Source of the DNA: Miscanthus floridulus
Lineage: Eukaryota > Streptophyta > Magnoliopsida > Poales > Poaceae
Direction: 5' to 3'
Assembly (NCBI RefSeq): GCF_019320115.1
Contig: NC_089593.1
Coordinates: 39,440,675 to 39,504,674 of the forward strand
Length of the DNA: 64,000 bases
Of the stretch, positions 51,401-62,900 are shown one piece after another (the first letter of the stretch is position 1; every line of letters begins with the position of its first letter). Both the position numbers and the translations under genes were made by a program. The notes under the pieces were generated by a model. It was not told where the DNA came from. It did no database searches and was given only the letters and a program-made list of their open reading frames with translations.

Positions 51401-54400
51401 CACAAACCGTGCACCTATCTTTCATTGATACTAACACTATCTCCAAACGGACTGAAACAAGATTCCACTTGAGCCTCATCACCTAGGAGTTCCATCGGGT
51501 GCGTCCAAAACGATTTCTGATCCTATGGTACATTAGGCAGAAACCATGCACCTATCTTGCACTAATACTGATACTATATCCAAACACACTGAAATAAGAT
51601 TCCACTTGAGCCTCGTCACCTAGAAGTTCTATCGAGTGTGGTCAAAATAATTTCTGAGCCTTGTTTGGAACAAACTGTGCACCTGTCTTGCACTAATACT
51701 AACACTATGTCCAAACGGACCGAAACAAGATTCCACTTGAGCCTCGTCCCCTAGGAGTACCATCGGGTGCGTCCAAAACTATTTCTGATCCTATGGTATA
51801 TTTGGCACAAACCATGCACCTATCTTGCACTATTACTAACACTATCTCCAAACAGACCGAAACAAGATTCCACTTGAGCCTCGTCACCTAGGAGTACCAT
51901 CGGGTGCGTCCAAAATGATTTTTGATCCTATGGTACATTTGGCACAAACCGTGCACCTATCTTGCACTAATCCTAACACTATATCCAAACGGACCAAAAC
52001 GAGATTCCACTTGAGCCTCGTCGCCTAGGAGTTCTATCGGGTGCAGTCAAAATGATTTCCGAGCCTTGTTTGGAACAAACCATGCACTTATCTTGTAATA
52101 ATACTAATACTATCTCCAAACGGACTGAAACAAGATTCCACTTGAGCCTCATCACCTAGGAGTTCCATCGGGTGCTTCTGAAATGATTTCCGAGCCTTGT
52201 TTGGCACAAACCGTGCACCTATCTTTCATTGATACTAACACTATCTCCAAACGGACTGAAACAAGATTCCACTTCAGCCTCATCACCTAGGAGTTCCATC
52301 GGGTGCGTCCAAAATTATTTCTGATCCTATGGTACATTAGGCACAAACCAAGCACCTATCTTGCACTAAAACTAACACTATATCCAAACGGACCGAAACA
52401 AGATTTCACTTGAGCCTTGTCACCTAGGAGTTCTATCGGGTGCGGTCAAAATGATTTCTATGCCTTGTTTGGAACAAACCGTGCAAATATCTTGCACTAA
52501 TACTAACACTAACTCCAAATGGACCAAAACAAGATTCCACTTAAGCCTCGTCATCTACGAGATCCATCGGTTGCTTCCGAAATGATTTCCGAGCCTTGTT
52601 TGGCACAAACCGTGCACCTATCTTGCACTGATACTAACACTATCTCCAAACGGACCAAACAAGATTCCACTTGAGCCTCGTCATCTAGGAGTACCATCGG
52701 GTGCGTCCAAAACGATTTCTGAGCCTATAGTACATTTAGCACAGGCCGTGCACCTATCTTGCACTAATACAAACACTATATCTAAACGGACCGAAACGAG
52801 ATTCCACTTGAGCCTCGTCACCTAGGAGTTCTATTGGGTGCGGTCAAAATGATTTCTGAGCCTTGTTTGGAACAAACCATGCACTTATCTTGCACTAATA
52901 CTAATACTATCTCCAAACGGACTGAAATAAGATTCCACTTGAGCCTCGTCACCTAGGAGTACCATCGGGTGCGTCCAAAATGATTTCTGATCCTATGGTA
53001 TGTTTGGCACAAACCGTGCACCTATATTGCACTAATCCTAACACTATATCCAAACGGACCGAAATGAGATTCCACTTGAGCCTCATCACCTAGGAGTTCT
53101 ATCGGGTCAGTCAAAATGATTTCCGAGCCTTGTTTGGAACAAACCGTGCACTTATCTTGCACTAATACTAATACTATGTCCAAACGGACAGAAACAAGAT
53201 TCCATTTGAGCCTCATCACCTAGGAGTTCCATCAGGTGCTTCCGAAATGATTTCCGAGCCTTGTTTGGCACAAACTGTGCACCTATCTTTCATTGATACT
53301 AACACTATCTCCAAACGGACTGAAACAAGATTCCACTTGAGCCTCGTCACCTAGGAGTTCCATCGGGTGTATCCAAAATGATTTCTGAGCCTATGGTACA
53401 TTAGGCACAAACCATGCACCTATCTTGCACTAAAACTAACACTATATCCAAACGGACCGAAACGAGATTTCACTTGAGCCTTGTCACCAAGGAGTTCTAT
53501 CGGGTGCGGTCAAAATGATTTCCGAGCCTTGTTTGGAACAAACCATGCACCTATCTTGCACTAATACTAACACTAACTCCAAATGGACCGAAACAAGATT
53601 CCACTTAAGCCTCGTCATCTAGAGATCCATCGGGTGCTTTCGAAATGATTTCCGAGCCTTGTTTGGCACAAACCGTGCACCTATCTTGCACTGATACTAA
53701 CACTATCTTCAAACGGACCGAAACAAGATTCCACTTGAGCCTCGTCATCTAGGAGTTCCATCGGGTGCTTCCAAAATGATTTCCGAAACTTGTTTGGCAC
53801 AAATCGTGCACCTATCTTGCACTGATACTAACACTATCTCCAAACGGACCGAAACAAGATTCCACTTGAGCCTCGTCACCTAGGAGTACCATCGAGTGCA
53901 TCCAAAACAATTTCTGAGCCTATGGTACATTTGGCACAGGCCATGCATCTATCTTGCACAAATACTAACACTATATTTAAATGGACCGAAACGAGATTCC
54001 ACTTGAGCCTCGTCACCTAGGAGTTCTATTGGGTGCGATCAAAATGATTTCTGAGCCTTGTTTGGAACAAACCGTGCACCTATCTTACACTAATACTAAC
54101 ACTATCTCCAAACGGACTGAAACAAGATTCCACTTGAGCCTCATCACCTAGGAGTACCATCGGGTGCGTCCAAAATGATTTCTGATCCTATGGTACGTTT
54201 GGCACAAACAATGTACCTATCTTGCACTGATACCAACACTTTCTCCAAACGGACCGAAACAAGATTCCACTTGAGCCTCGTCACCTAGGAGTACCATCGA
54301 GTGCATCCAAAACAATTTCTGAGCCTATGGTACGTTTGGCACAGGACTTGCATCTATCTTGCACAAATACTAACACTATATCTAAATGGACCGAAACGAG

Positions 54401-55079
54401 ATTCCACTTGAGCCTCGTCACCTTGGAGTTCTATCGGGTGCGATCAAAATGATTTCGGAGCCTTGTTTGGAACAAACCGTGCACCTATCTTACACTAATA
54501 CTAACACTATCTCCAAACGGACCGAAATAAGATTCCACTTGAGCCTCATCACCTAAGAGTTCCATCGGGTGCTTCTGAAATGATTTTCGAGTCTTATTTG
54601 GCACAAACCGTGCACCTATCTTGCACTGATACTAACACTATCTCCAAATGGACCGAAACAAGATTCCACTTGAGCCTCGTCACCTAGGAGTACCATCGGG
54701 TGCATCCAAAATGATTTCTGATCCTATGGTACGTTTGGCACAAACCGTGCACTGATACTAACACTATCTCCAAATGGACCGAAACAAGATTCCACTTGAG
54801 CGTCGTCACCTAGGAGTATCATCGAGTGCATCCAAAACGATTTCTGAGCCTATGGTACTTTTGGCACAGACCGTGCACCTATCTTGCACTAACACTAACA
54901 CTATATCCAAACGGACCGAAACGAGATTCCACTTGAGCCTCGTCACCTAGGAGTTCTATCGGGTGCGGTCAAAATGATTTCCGAGCCTTGTTTGGAACAA
55001 ACCGTGCACCTGTCTTGCACTAATACTAACACTACCTCCAAACGGACTGAAACAAGATTCCACTTCAGCCTCGTCACCT

Positions 55080-55900
55080 AGGAGTACCATCGGGTGGTGT
55101 TCAAAATGATTTCTCCTATGGTACGTTTGGCATAAACCGTGCACCTATCTTGCACTAATCCTAACACTATATCCAAATGACCGAAACGAGATTCCACTTG
55201 TGCCTCGTCACTAGGAGTTCTATCGGGTGCGGTCAAAATGATTTCCGAGCCTTGTTTGGAACAAACCATGCACTTATCTTGCACTATTACTAATACTATA
55301 TCCCAAACGGACTGAAACAAGATTCCACTTGAGCCTCGTTGCCTAGGAGTTCCATCGGGTGCTTCCGAAATGATTTCCGAGCCTTGTTTGGCACAAACCG
55401 TGCACCTATCTTGAATTGATACTAACCACTATCTCCAAACGGACTGAAACAGGATTCCACTTGAGAGCCTCGTCACCTAGGAGTTCCATCGGGTGCGTCC
55501 AAAAGATTTATGAGGCCTATGGTACATTAGGCACAAACTGTGGCACCTATATTGCACTGATACTAACACTATCTCTAAATGGACCGAAACAAGATTCCAC
55601 TTGAGCCTCGTATCTAGGGAGTACCATCGGGTGCGTCCAAAATGATTTCTGATCCTATGGTACGTTTGGCATAATCTGTGCACCTATCTTGCACTGATAC
55701 TAACACTATCTCCAAATGGACTGAATAAGAATTCACTTGAGCTCGTCACCTTGGAGTTCTATCGGGTGCGGTCAAAAATGATTTCTGAGCCTTGTTTGGA
55801 ACAAACCGTGCACCTGTCTTGCACTAATACTGACACTATCTCCAAACAGACCGAAACAAGATTCCACTTGAGCCTCGTCATCTAGGAGTTCCATCGGGTT
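55080..55900. repeat. Satellite stretch with many 1-3 bp indels
   Basis: About 15 small insertions or deletions against the usual monomers occur here, for example GGGTGGTGTTC, ATTTCTCCTATGG (lacks GAT), AAATGACCG, GTCACTAGG, TATCCCAAAC, CTAACCACTA, TTGAGAGCC, AAAAGATTT, TGAGGCC, CTGTGGCACC, CTCGTATCTAGGG, CTGAATAAG, TTGAGCTCG, GTCAAAAATG and GGGTTGCTTCC. Elsewhere monomers keep exact lengths. Either locally poor sequence or real local decay. Confidence 0.8.
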
Positions 55901-56230
55901 GCTTCCAAAATGATTTCCGAGACTTGTTTGGCACAAACCGTGCACCTATCTTGCACTAATACTAACACTATCTCCAAACGGACTAAAACAAGATTCCACT
56001 TGAGCCTCGTCACCTAGGAGTACCATCGGGTGTGTCCAAAATGATTATTGATCCTATGGTACGTTTGGCACAAACTGTGCACCTATCTTGCACTAATCCT
56101 AACACTATATCCAAATGGACTGAAACGAGATTCCACTTGAGCCTCATCACCTAGGAGTTCTATCAGGTCGGTCAAAATGATTGTCGAGCCTTGTTTGGAA
56201 CAAACCGTGCACTTATCTTGCACTAATACT

Positions 56231-56235
56231 AATAC
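56231..56235. other. Target-site duplication AATAC, left
   Basis: AATAC before the TRIM recurs at 56988-56992. The paralogous satellite copy has a single AATAC at 60570-60574 in CTAATACTAATACTATC. Confidence 0.95.
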
Positions 56236-56509
56236 TGTAACATCCGGGCCCAGGGCCTTAATAGAATTAATAGGATACTCATACCAATAAGTTGTAACTT
56301 CTTTTCCGGAAGCCCATCTGCAAATAACTCTGAGGTTAAGCGTGCTTGGCTTGGAGCGATGGGTGACCGACCGGGAAGTTCTTCCCGGGTGCGCACGAGT
56401 GAGGACAAAGTGCGCAGAAAAGACCTGTGTTGGTCTGTGAGGGCAGTCTTTATCCTAGAGAAGCTGCCAGATGTAAGTGGGCCCGGCCTCGGAGAGGCGG
56501 GACGTTACA
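56236..56509 (+). repeat. Cassandra 5' LTR, 274 bp
   Basis: Begins TGTAACATCCGGGCC and ends GGGACGTTACA; the termini TGTAAC/GTTACA are inverted repeats. Direct repeat of 56714-56987. Confidence 0.95.
56273..56398 (+). promoter_or_regulatory. 5S rRNA-derived domain in the 5' LTR
   Basis: Aligns by eye with plant 5S rRNA from its GGATGCGATCATACC start (here GGATACTCATACC) through CCCATC, AACTCTGAGGTTAAGCGTGCTTGG (A-box region at about 56335-56347) and GATGGGTGACC (C-box region, 56358-56368) to GGGAAGTTCTTCCCGGGTG. It is diverged, with small indels, so it is not a functional 5S rRNA gene. In Cassandra this domain keeps an RNA polymerase III internal promoter. Confidence 0.85.
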
Positions 56510-56512
56510 GAA

Positions 56513-56525
56513 TGGTATCAGAGCC
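56513..56525 (+). other. Cassandra primer binding site (initiator tRNA-Met)
   Basis: TGGTATCAGAGCC, 3 bp after the 5' LTR, is a full 13-base match to the complement of the initiator tRNA-Met 3' end. Confidence 0.9.
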
Positions 56526-56700
56526 GACTCTCGCGGTTTCACAGGTGCGTGTGTCGCAGTTGCGTAGGCATGGTGCGCATGGCTGGTGTGGATCCGGCGT
56601 GGTCACACAGCATGGCACATGCGCTGGCTCTGGACACACGGACGTGGCCAAGAGAGAACGCTCCTGGCTTGGGATTGATCGACGAGGACGTCGATCTCTT

Positions 56701-56713
56701 AAGGGGGTGAGGA
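56701..56713 (+). other. Cassandra polypurine tract
   Basis: AAGGGGGTGAGGA directly upstream of the 3' LTR; purines except for one T. Confidence 0.85.
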
Positions 56714-56987
56714 TGTAACATCCGGGCCCAGGGCTTAATAGGATTAATAGGATACTCATACCAATAAGTTGCAACTTCTTTTCCGGAAGCCCATCTGCAA
56801 ATAACTCTGAGGTTAAGCGTGCTTGGCCTGGAGCGATGGGTGACCGACCGGGAAGTTCTTCCCGGGTGCGCACGAGTGAGGACAAAGTGCGCAGAAAAGA
56901 CCTATGTTTGGTCTGTGAGGGCAGTCTATATCCTAGAGAAGCGGCCAGATGTAAGTGGGCCCGGCCTCGGAGAGGCGGGACGTTACA
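56714..56987 (+). repeat. Cassandra 3' LTR, 274 bp
   Basis: Direct repeat of the 5' LTR. Differences include loss of one C in CAGGGCCTTAAT, gain of one T in CTATGTTTGG, and about six substitutions, including T/A and T/G transversions. Confidence 0.95.
56750..56875 (+). promoter_or_regulatory. 5S rRNA-derived domain in the 3' LTR
   Basis: Second copy of the 5S-like domain, with GGTTAAGCGTGCTTGG beginning at 56811 and GATGGGTGACC at about 56835. The A-box and C-box regions match the 5' copy, with one nearby difference (GGCCTGGAG against GGCTTGGAG). Confidence 0.85.
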
Positions 56988-56992
56988 AATAC
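56988..56992. other. Target-site duplication AATAC, right
   Basis: Matches 56231-56235; the satellite continues as TATCTCCAAACGG in phase. Confidence 0.95.
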
Positions 56993-59900
56993 TATCTCCA
57001 AACGGACTAAAACAAGATTCCACTTGAGCCTCATCACCTAGGAGTTCCATCGGGTGCTTCTAAAATGATTTCTGAGCCTTGTTTGGCACAAACCGTGCAC
57101 CTATCTTTCATTGATACTAACACTATCTCCAAACGGACTAAAATAAGATTCCACTTGAGCCTCATCACCTAGGAGTTCCATCGGGTGCATCCAAAATGAT
57201 TTCTGATCCTATGGTACATTAGGCAGAAACCATGCACCTATCTTGCACTAATACTAATACAATATCCAAACAGACCGAAACAAGATTCCACTTGAGCCTC
57301 GTCACCTAGGAGTTCTATCGGGTGCGGTCAAAATAATTTCTGAGCCTTGTTTGGAACAAACTGTGCACCTATCTTGCACTAATACTAACACTATGTCCAA
57401 ACGGACCGAAACAAGATTCCACTTGAGCCTCGTCCCCTAGGAGTACCATCGGGTGCGTCCAAAACTATTTCTGATCCTATGGTACATTTGGCACAAACCG
57501 TGCACCTATCTTGCACTGATACTAACACTATCTCCAAACGGACTGAAACAAGATTCCACTTGAGCCTCGTCACCTAGGAGTACCATCGGGTGCGTCCAAA
57601 ATGATTTTTGATCCTATGGTACATTTGGCACAAACCGTGCACCTATCTTGCACTAATCCTAACACTATATCCAAATGGACCAAAACGAGATTCCACTTGA
57701 GCCTCGTCGCCTAGGAGTTCTATCGGGTGTGGTCAAAATGATTTCTGAGCCTTGTTTGGAACAAACCATGCACTTATATTGCTCTAATACTAATACTATC
57801 TCCAAATGGACTGAAACAAGATTCCACTTGAGCCTCATCACCTAGGAGTTCCATCGGGTGCTTCTGAAATGATTTCCGAGCCTTGTTTGGCACAAACCGT
57901 GCACCTATCTTTCATTGATACTAACACTATCTCCAAACGAACTGAAACAAGATTCCACTTGAGCCTCATCACCTAGGAGTTCCATCGGGTGCGTCCAAAA
58001 TGATTTCTGATCCTATGGTACATTAGGCACAAACCAAGCACCTATCTTGCACTAAAACTAACACTATAACCAAACGGACCGAAACAAGATTTCACTTGAG
58101 CCTTGTCACCAAGGAGTTCTATCGGGTGCGGTCAAAATGATTTCTAAGCCTTGTTTGGAACAAACCGTGCAAATATCTTGCACTAATACTAACACTAACT
58201 CCAAATGGACTAAAACAAGATTCCACTTAAGCCTCGTCATCTACGAGATCCATCGGTTGCTTCCGAAATGATTTCCGAACCTTGTTTGGCACAAACCGTG
58301 CACCTATCTTGCACTGATACTAACACTATCTCCAAACGGACCAAACAAGATTCCACTTGAGCCTCGTCATCTAGGAGTACCATCGGGTGCGTCCAAAATG
58401 ATTTCTGAGCCTATAGTACGTTTAGCACAGGCCATGCACCTATCTTGCACTAATACAAACACTATATCTAAATGGACCGAAACGAGATTCCACTTGAGCC
58501 TCGTCACCTAGGAGTTCTATCGGGTGCGGTCAAAATAATTTCTGAGCCTTGTTTGGAACAAACCATGCACTAATACTAATACTATCTCCAAACAGACTGA
58601 AATAAGATTCCACTTGAGCCTCATCGCCTAGGAGTTCCATCGGGTGCTTCCAAAATGATTTTCGAGCCATGTTTGGCACAAACTGTGCACCTATCTTTCA
58701 TTGATACTAACACTATCTTCAAACGGACTAAAACAATATTCCACTTGAGCCTCGTCACCTAGGAGTTCCATCAGGTGCGTCCAAAATGATTTTTGAGCCT
58801 ATGGTACATTAGGCACAAACCATGCACCTATCTTGCACTAAAACTAACAGTATATCCAAACGGACCGAAACGAGATTTCACTTGAGCCTCGTCACCAAGG
58901 AGTTCTATCGGGTGCGGTCAAAATGATTTCTGAGCCTTGTTTGGAACAAACCGTGCACCTATCTTGCACTAATACTAACACTATCTCCAAACGGACTGAA
59001 ACAAGATTCCACTTGAGCCTCGTCACCTAGGAGTACCATCGGGTGCGTCCAAAATGATTTCTGATCCTATGGTATGTTTGGCACAAACCGTGCACCTATC
59101 TTGCACTAATCCTAACACTATATCCAAACGGACCGAAATGAGATTCCACTTGAGCCTTGTCACCTAGGAGTTCTATTGGGTCGGTCAAAATGATTTCCGA
59201 GCCTTGTTTGGAACAAACCGTGCACTTATCTTGCACTAATACTAATACTATCTCCAAACAGACAGAAACAAGATTCCATTTGAGCCTCGTCGCCTAGGAG
59301 TTCCATCGGGTGCTTCCGAAATGATTTCCGAGCCTTGTTTGGCACAAACCGTGCACCTATCTTTCATTGATACTAACACTATCTCCAAATGGACTGAAAC
59401 AAGATTCCACTTGAGCCTCGTCACCTAGGAGTTCCATCGGGTGCGTCTAAAATGATTTCTGAGCCTATGGTACATTAGGCACATACCATGCACCTATCTT
59501 GCACTAATACTAACACTATATCCAAACGGCCCGAAATGAGATTTCACTTGAGCCTCGTCACCAAGGAGTTCTATCGGGTGCGGTCAAAATGATTTCTGAG
59601 CCTTGTTTGGAACAAACCGTGCACCTATCTTGCACTAATACTAACACTAACTCCAAACGGACCGAAACAAGATTCCACTTAAGCCTCGTCATCTAGAGAT
59701 CCATCGGGTGCTTTCGAAATGATTTCCGAGCCTTGTTTGGCACAAACCGTGCACCTATCTTGCACTGATACTAACACTATCTTCAAACGGACCGAAACAA
59801 GATTCCACTTGAGCCTCGTCATCTAGGAGTTCCATCGGGTGCTTCCGAAATGATTTCCGAAACTTGTTTGGCACAAACCGTGCACCTATCTTGCACTGAT

Positions 59901-62900
59901 ACTAACACTATCTCCAAACAGACCGAAACAAGATTCCACTGGAGCCTCATCACCTAGGAGTACCTTCGGGTGCGTCCAAAATGATTTCTGATCCTATGGT
60001 ACGTTTGGCATAATCTGTGCACCTATCTTGCACTGATACTAACACTATCTCCAAATGGACTGAAACAAGAATTCACTTGAGCCTCGTCACCTTGGAGTTC
60101 TATCGGGTGCGGTCAAAATGATTTCCAAGCCTTGTTTGGAACAAACCGTGCACCTGTCTTGCACTAATACTAACACTACCTCCAAACGGACCGAAACAAG
60201 ATTCCACTTGAGCCTTGTCATCTAGGAGTTCCATCGGGTGCTTCCAAAATGATTTCCGAGACTTGTTTGGCACAAACCGTGCACCTATCTTGCACTAATA
60301 CTAACACTATCTCCAAATCGACTAAAACAAGATTCCACTTGAGCCTCGTCACCTAGGAGTACCATCGGGTGTGTCCAAAATGATTATTGATCCTATGGTA
60401 CATTTGGCACAAACTGTGCACCTATCTTGCACTAATCCTAACACTATATCCAAATGGACTTAAATGAGATTCCACTTGAGCCTCGTCACCTAGGAGTTCT
60501 ATCAGGTCGGTCAAAATGATTTTCGAGCCTTGTTTGGAACAAACCGTGCACTTATCTTGCACTAATACTAATACTATCTCCAAACGGACTGAAACAAGAT
60601 TCCACTTGAGCCTCATCACCTAGGAGTTCCATCGGGTGCTTCTAAAATGATTTCTGAGCCTTATTTGGCACAAACCGTGCACCTATCTTTCATTGATACT
60701 AACACTATCTCCAAACGGTCTAAAACAAGATTCCACTTGAGCCTCATCACCTAGGAGTTCCATCGGGTGCGTCCAAAATGATTTATGATCCTATGGTACA
60801 ATAGGCAGAAACCATGCACCTATCTTGCACTAATACTAATACAATATCTAAACAGACCGAAACAAGATTCCACTTGAGCCTCGTCACCTAGGAGTTCTAT
60901 CGGGTGCGGTCAAAATAATTTCTGAGCCTTGTTTGGAACAAACTATGCACCTATCTTGCACTAATACTAACACTATGTCCAAACGGACCGAAACAAGATT
61001 CCACTTGAGCCTCGTCCCCTAGGAGTACCATCGGGTGCGTCCAAAACTATTTCTGATCCTATGGTACATTTGGCACAAACCGTGCACCTATTTTGCACTG
61101 ATACTAACACTATCTCCAAACGGACTGAAACAAGATTCCACTTGAGCCTCGTCACCTAGGAGTACCATCAGGTGCGTCCAAAATGATTTTCGATCCTATG
61201 GTACATTTGGCACAAACCATGCACCTATCTTGCACTAATACTAACACTATCTCCAAACGGACTGAAACAAGATTCCACTTGGGCCTCGTCACCTAGGAGT
61301 ACCATCGGGTGCGTCCAAAATGATTTCTGATCCTATGGTATGTTTGGCACAAACCGTGCACCTATCTTGCACTAATCCTAACACTATATCCAAACGGACC
61401 GAAATGAGATTCCACTTGAGCCTCGTCACCTAGGAGTTCTATCGGGTCGGTCAAAATGATTTCCGAGCCTTATTTGGAACAAACCATGCACTTATCTTGC
61501 ACTAATACTAATACTATCTCCAAACGGATAGAAACAAGATTCCATTTGAGCCTCGTCGCCTAGGAGTTCCATCGGGTGCTTCCAAAATGATTTCCGAGCC
61601 TTGTTTGGTACAAACCGTGCACCTATCTTTCATTGATACTAACACTATCTCCAAACGGACTGAAACAAGATTCCACTTGAGCCTCGTCACCTAGGAGTTC
61701 CATCGGGTGCGTCCAAAATGAATTCTGAGCCTATGGTACATTAGGCACAAACCATGCACCTATCTTGCACTAAAACTAACACTATATCCAAATGGACCGA
61801 AATGAGATTTCACTTGAGCCTCGTCACCAAGGAGTTCTATCGGGTGCGGTCAAAATGATTTTTGAGCCTTGTTTGGAACAAACCGTGCACCTATCTTGCA
61901 CTAATACTAACACTAACTCCAAACGGACCGAAACAAGATTCCACTTAAGCCTCGTCATCTAGAGATCCATCGGGTGCTTTTGAAATGATTTCCGAGCCTT
62001 GTTTGGCACAAACCGTGCACCTATCTTGCACTAATACTAACACTATCTACAAACGGACCGAAACAAGATTCCACTTAAGCCTCGTCATCTATGAGATCCA
62101 TCGGGTGCTTTCAAAATGATTTCAGAGCCTTGTTTGGCACAAACCGTGCACCTATCTTGCACTGATACTAACACTATCTTCAAACGGACCGAAACAAGAT
62201 TCCACTTGAGCCTCGTCATCTAGGAGTTCCATCGGGTGCTTCCGAAATGATTTCCGAAACTTGTTTGGCACAAATCGTGCACCTATCTTGCACTGATACT
62301 AACACTATCTCCAAACGGACCAAAACAAGATTCCACTTGAGCCTCGTCACCTAGGAGTACCATCAGGTGCGTCCAAAATGATTTTTGATCCTATGGTACG
62401 TTTGGCACAGGCCGTGCACCTATCTTGCACTAATAGTAACACTATATCTAAATGGAGTGAAACGAGATTCCACTTGAGCCTCGTCACCTAGGAGTTCTAT
62501 CGGGTGCGATCAAAATGATTTCCGAGCCTTGTTTGGAACAAACCGTGCACCTATCTTACAATAATACTAACACTATCTCCAAACGGACCAAAATAAGATT
62601 CCACTTGAGCCTCATCACCTAAGAGTTCCATCGGGTGCTTCTAAAATGATTTTCGAGTCTTGTTTGGCACAAACCGTGCACCTATCTTGCACTGATACTA
62701 ACACTATCTCCAAACGGACCGAAACAAGATTCCACTTGAGCCTCGTCACCTAGGAGTACCATTAGGTGCGTCCAAAATGATTTCTGATCCTATGGTACGT
62801 TTGGCACAAACTGTGCACTGATACTAACACTATCTCCAAACGGACCGAAACAAGATTCCACTTGAGCCTCGTCACCAAGGAGTACCATCGAGTGCATCCA

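Larger units (their letters stand above)
31367..56235. repeat. Centromere-type satellite array, block II
   Basis: The same satellite family continues in the same orientation and in the same monomer phase as block I: the sequence after the 5-bp target duplication resumes exactly where block I was cut. It holds roughly 185 monomers by length. It is dominated by a macro-repeat (31372-38790, 38791-47367, and part of a third copy from 47368). The last kilobase (about 55.08-55.9 kb) has many small insertions and deletions not seen elsewhere. No gene is present; open frames on either strand recur with the repeat period. Confidence 0.9.
56236..56987 (+). mobile_element. Cassandra-type TRIM retrotransposon (5S-bearing)
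   Basis: A 752-bp element with two 274-bp LTRs (TGTAACATCC...GGGACGTTACA), a 204-bp internal region with an initiator-Met primer site and a polypurine tract, and no coding capacity. Each LTR contains a region clearly related to plant 5S rRNA (GGTTAAGCGTGCTTGG, GATGGGTGACC, GGGAAGT). This combination is the hallmark of the Cassandra family of terminal-repeat retrotransposons in miniature. Open frames through the LTRs have no conserved domain and are ignored. The LTRs differ by about six substitutions and two 1-bp indels, so the insertion is fairly young. Confidence 0.9.

Noticed and set aside
56273..56398. Functional 5S rRNA gene
   Set aside because: The sequence is diverged with indels and lies inside both LTRs of a retroelement; it is a 5S-derived promoter domain.
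56359..57050. Open frames of 60-181 codons over the Cassandra element on both strands
   Set aside because: TRIM elements do not encode proteins; the frames overlap the LTRs and the 5S-like region and show no domain.
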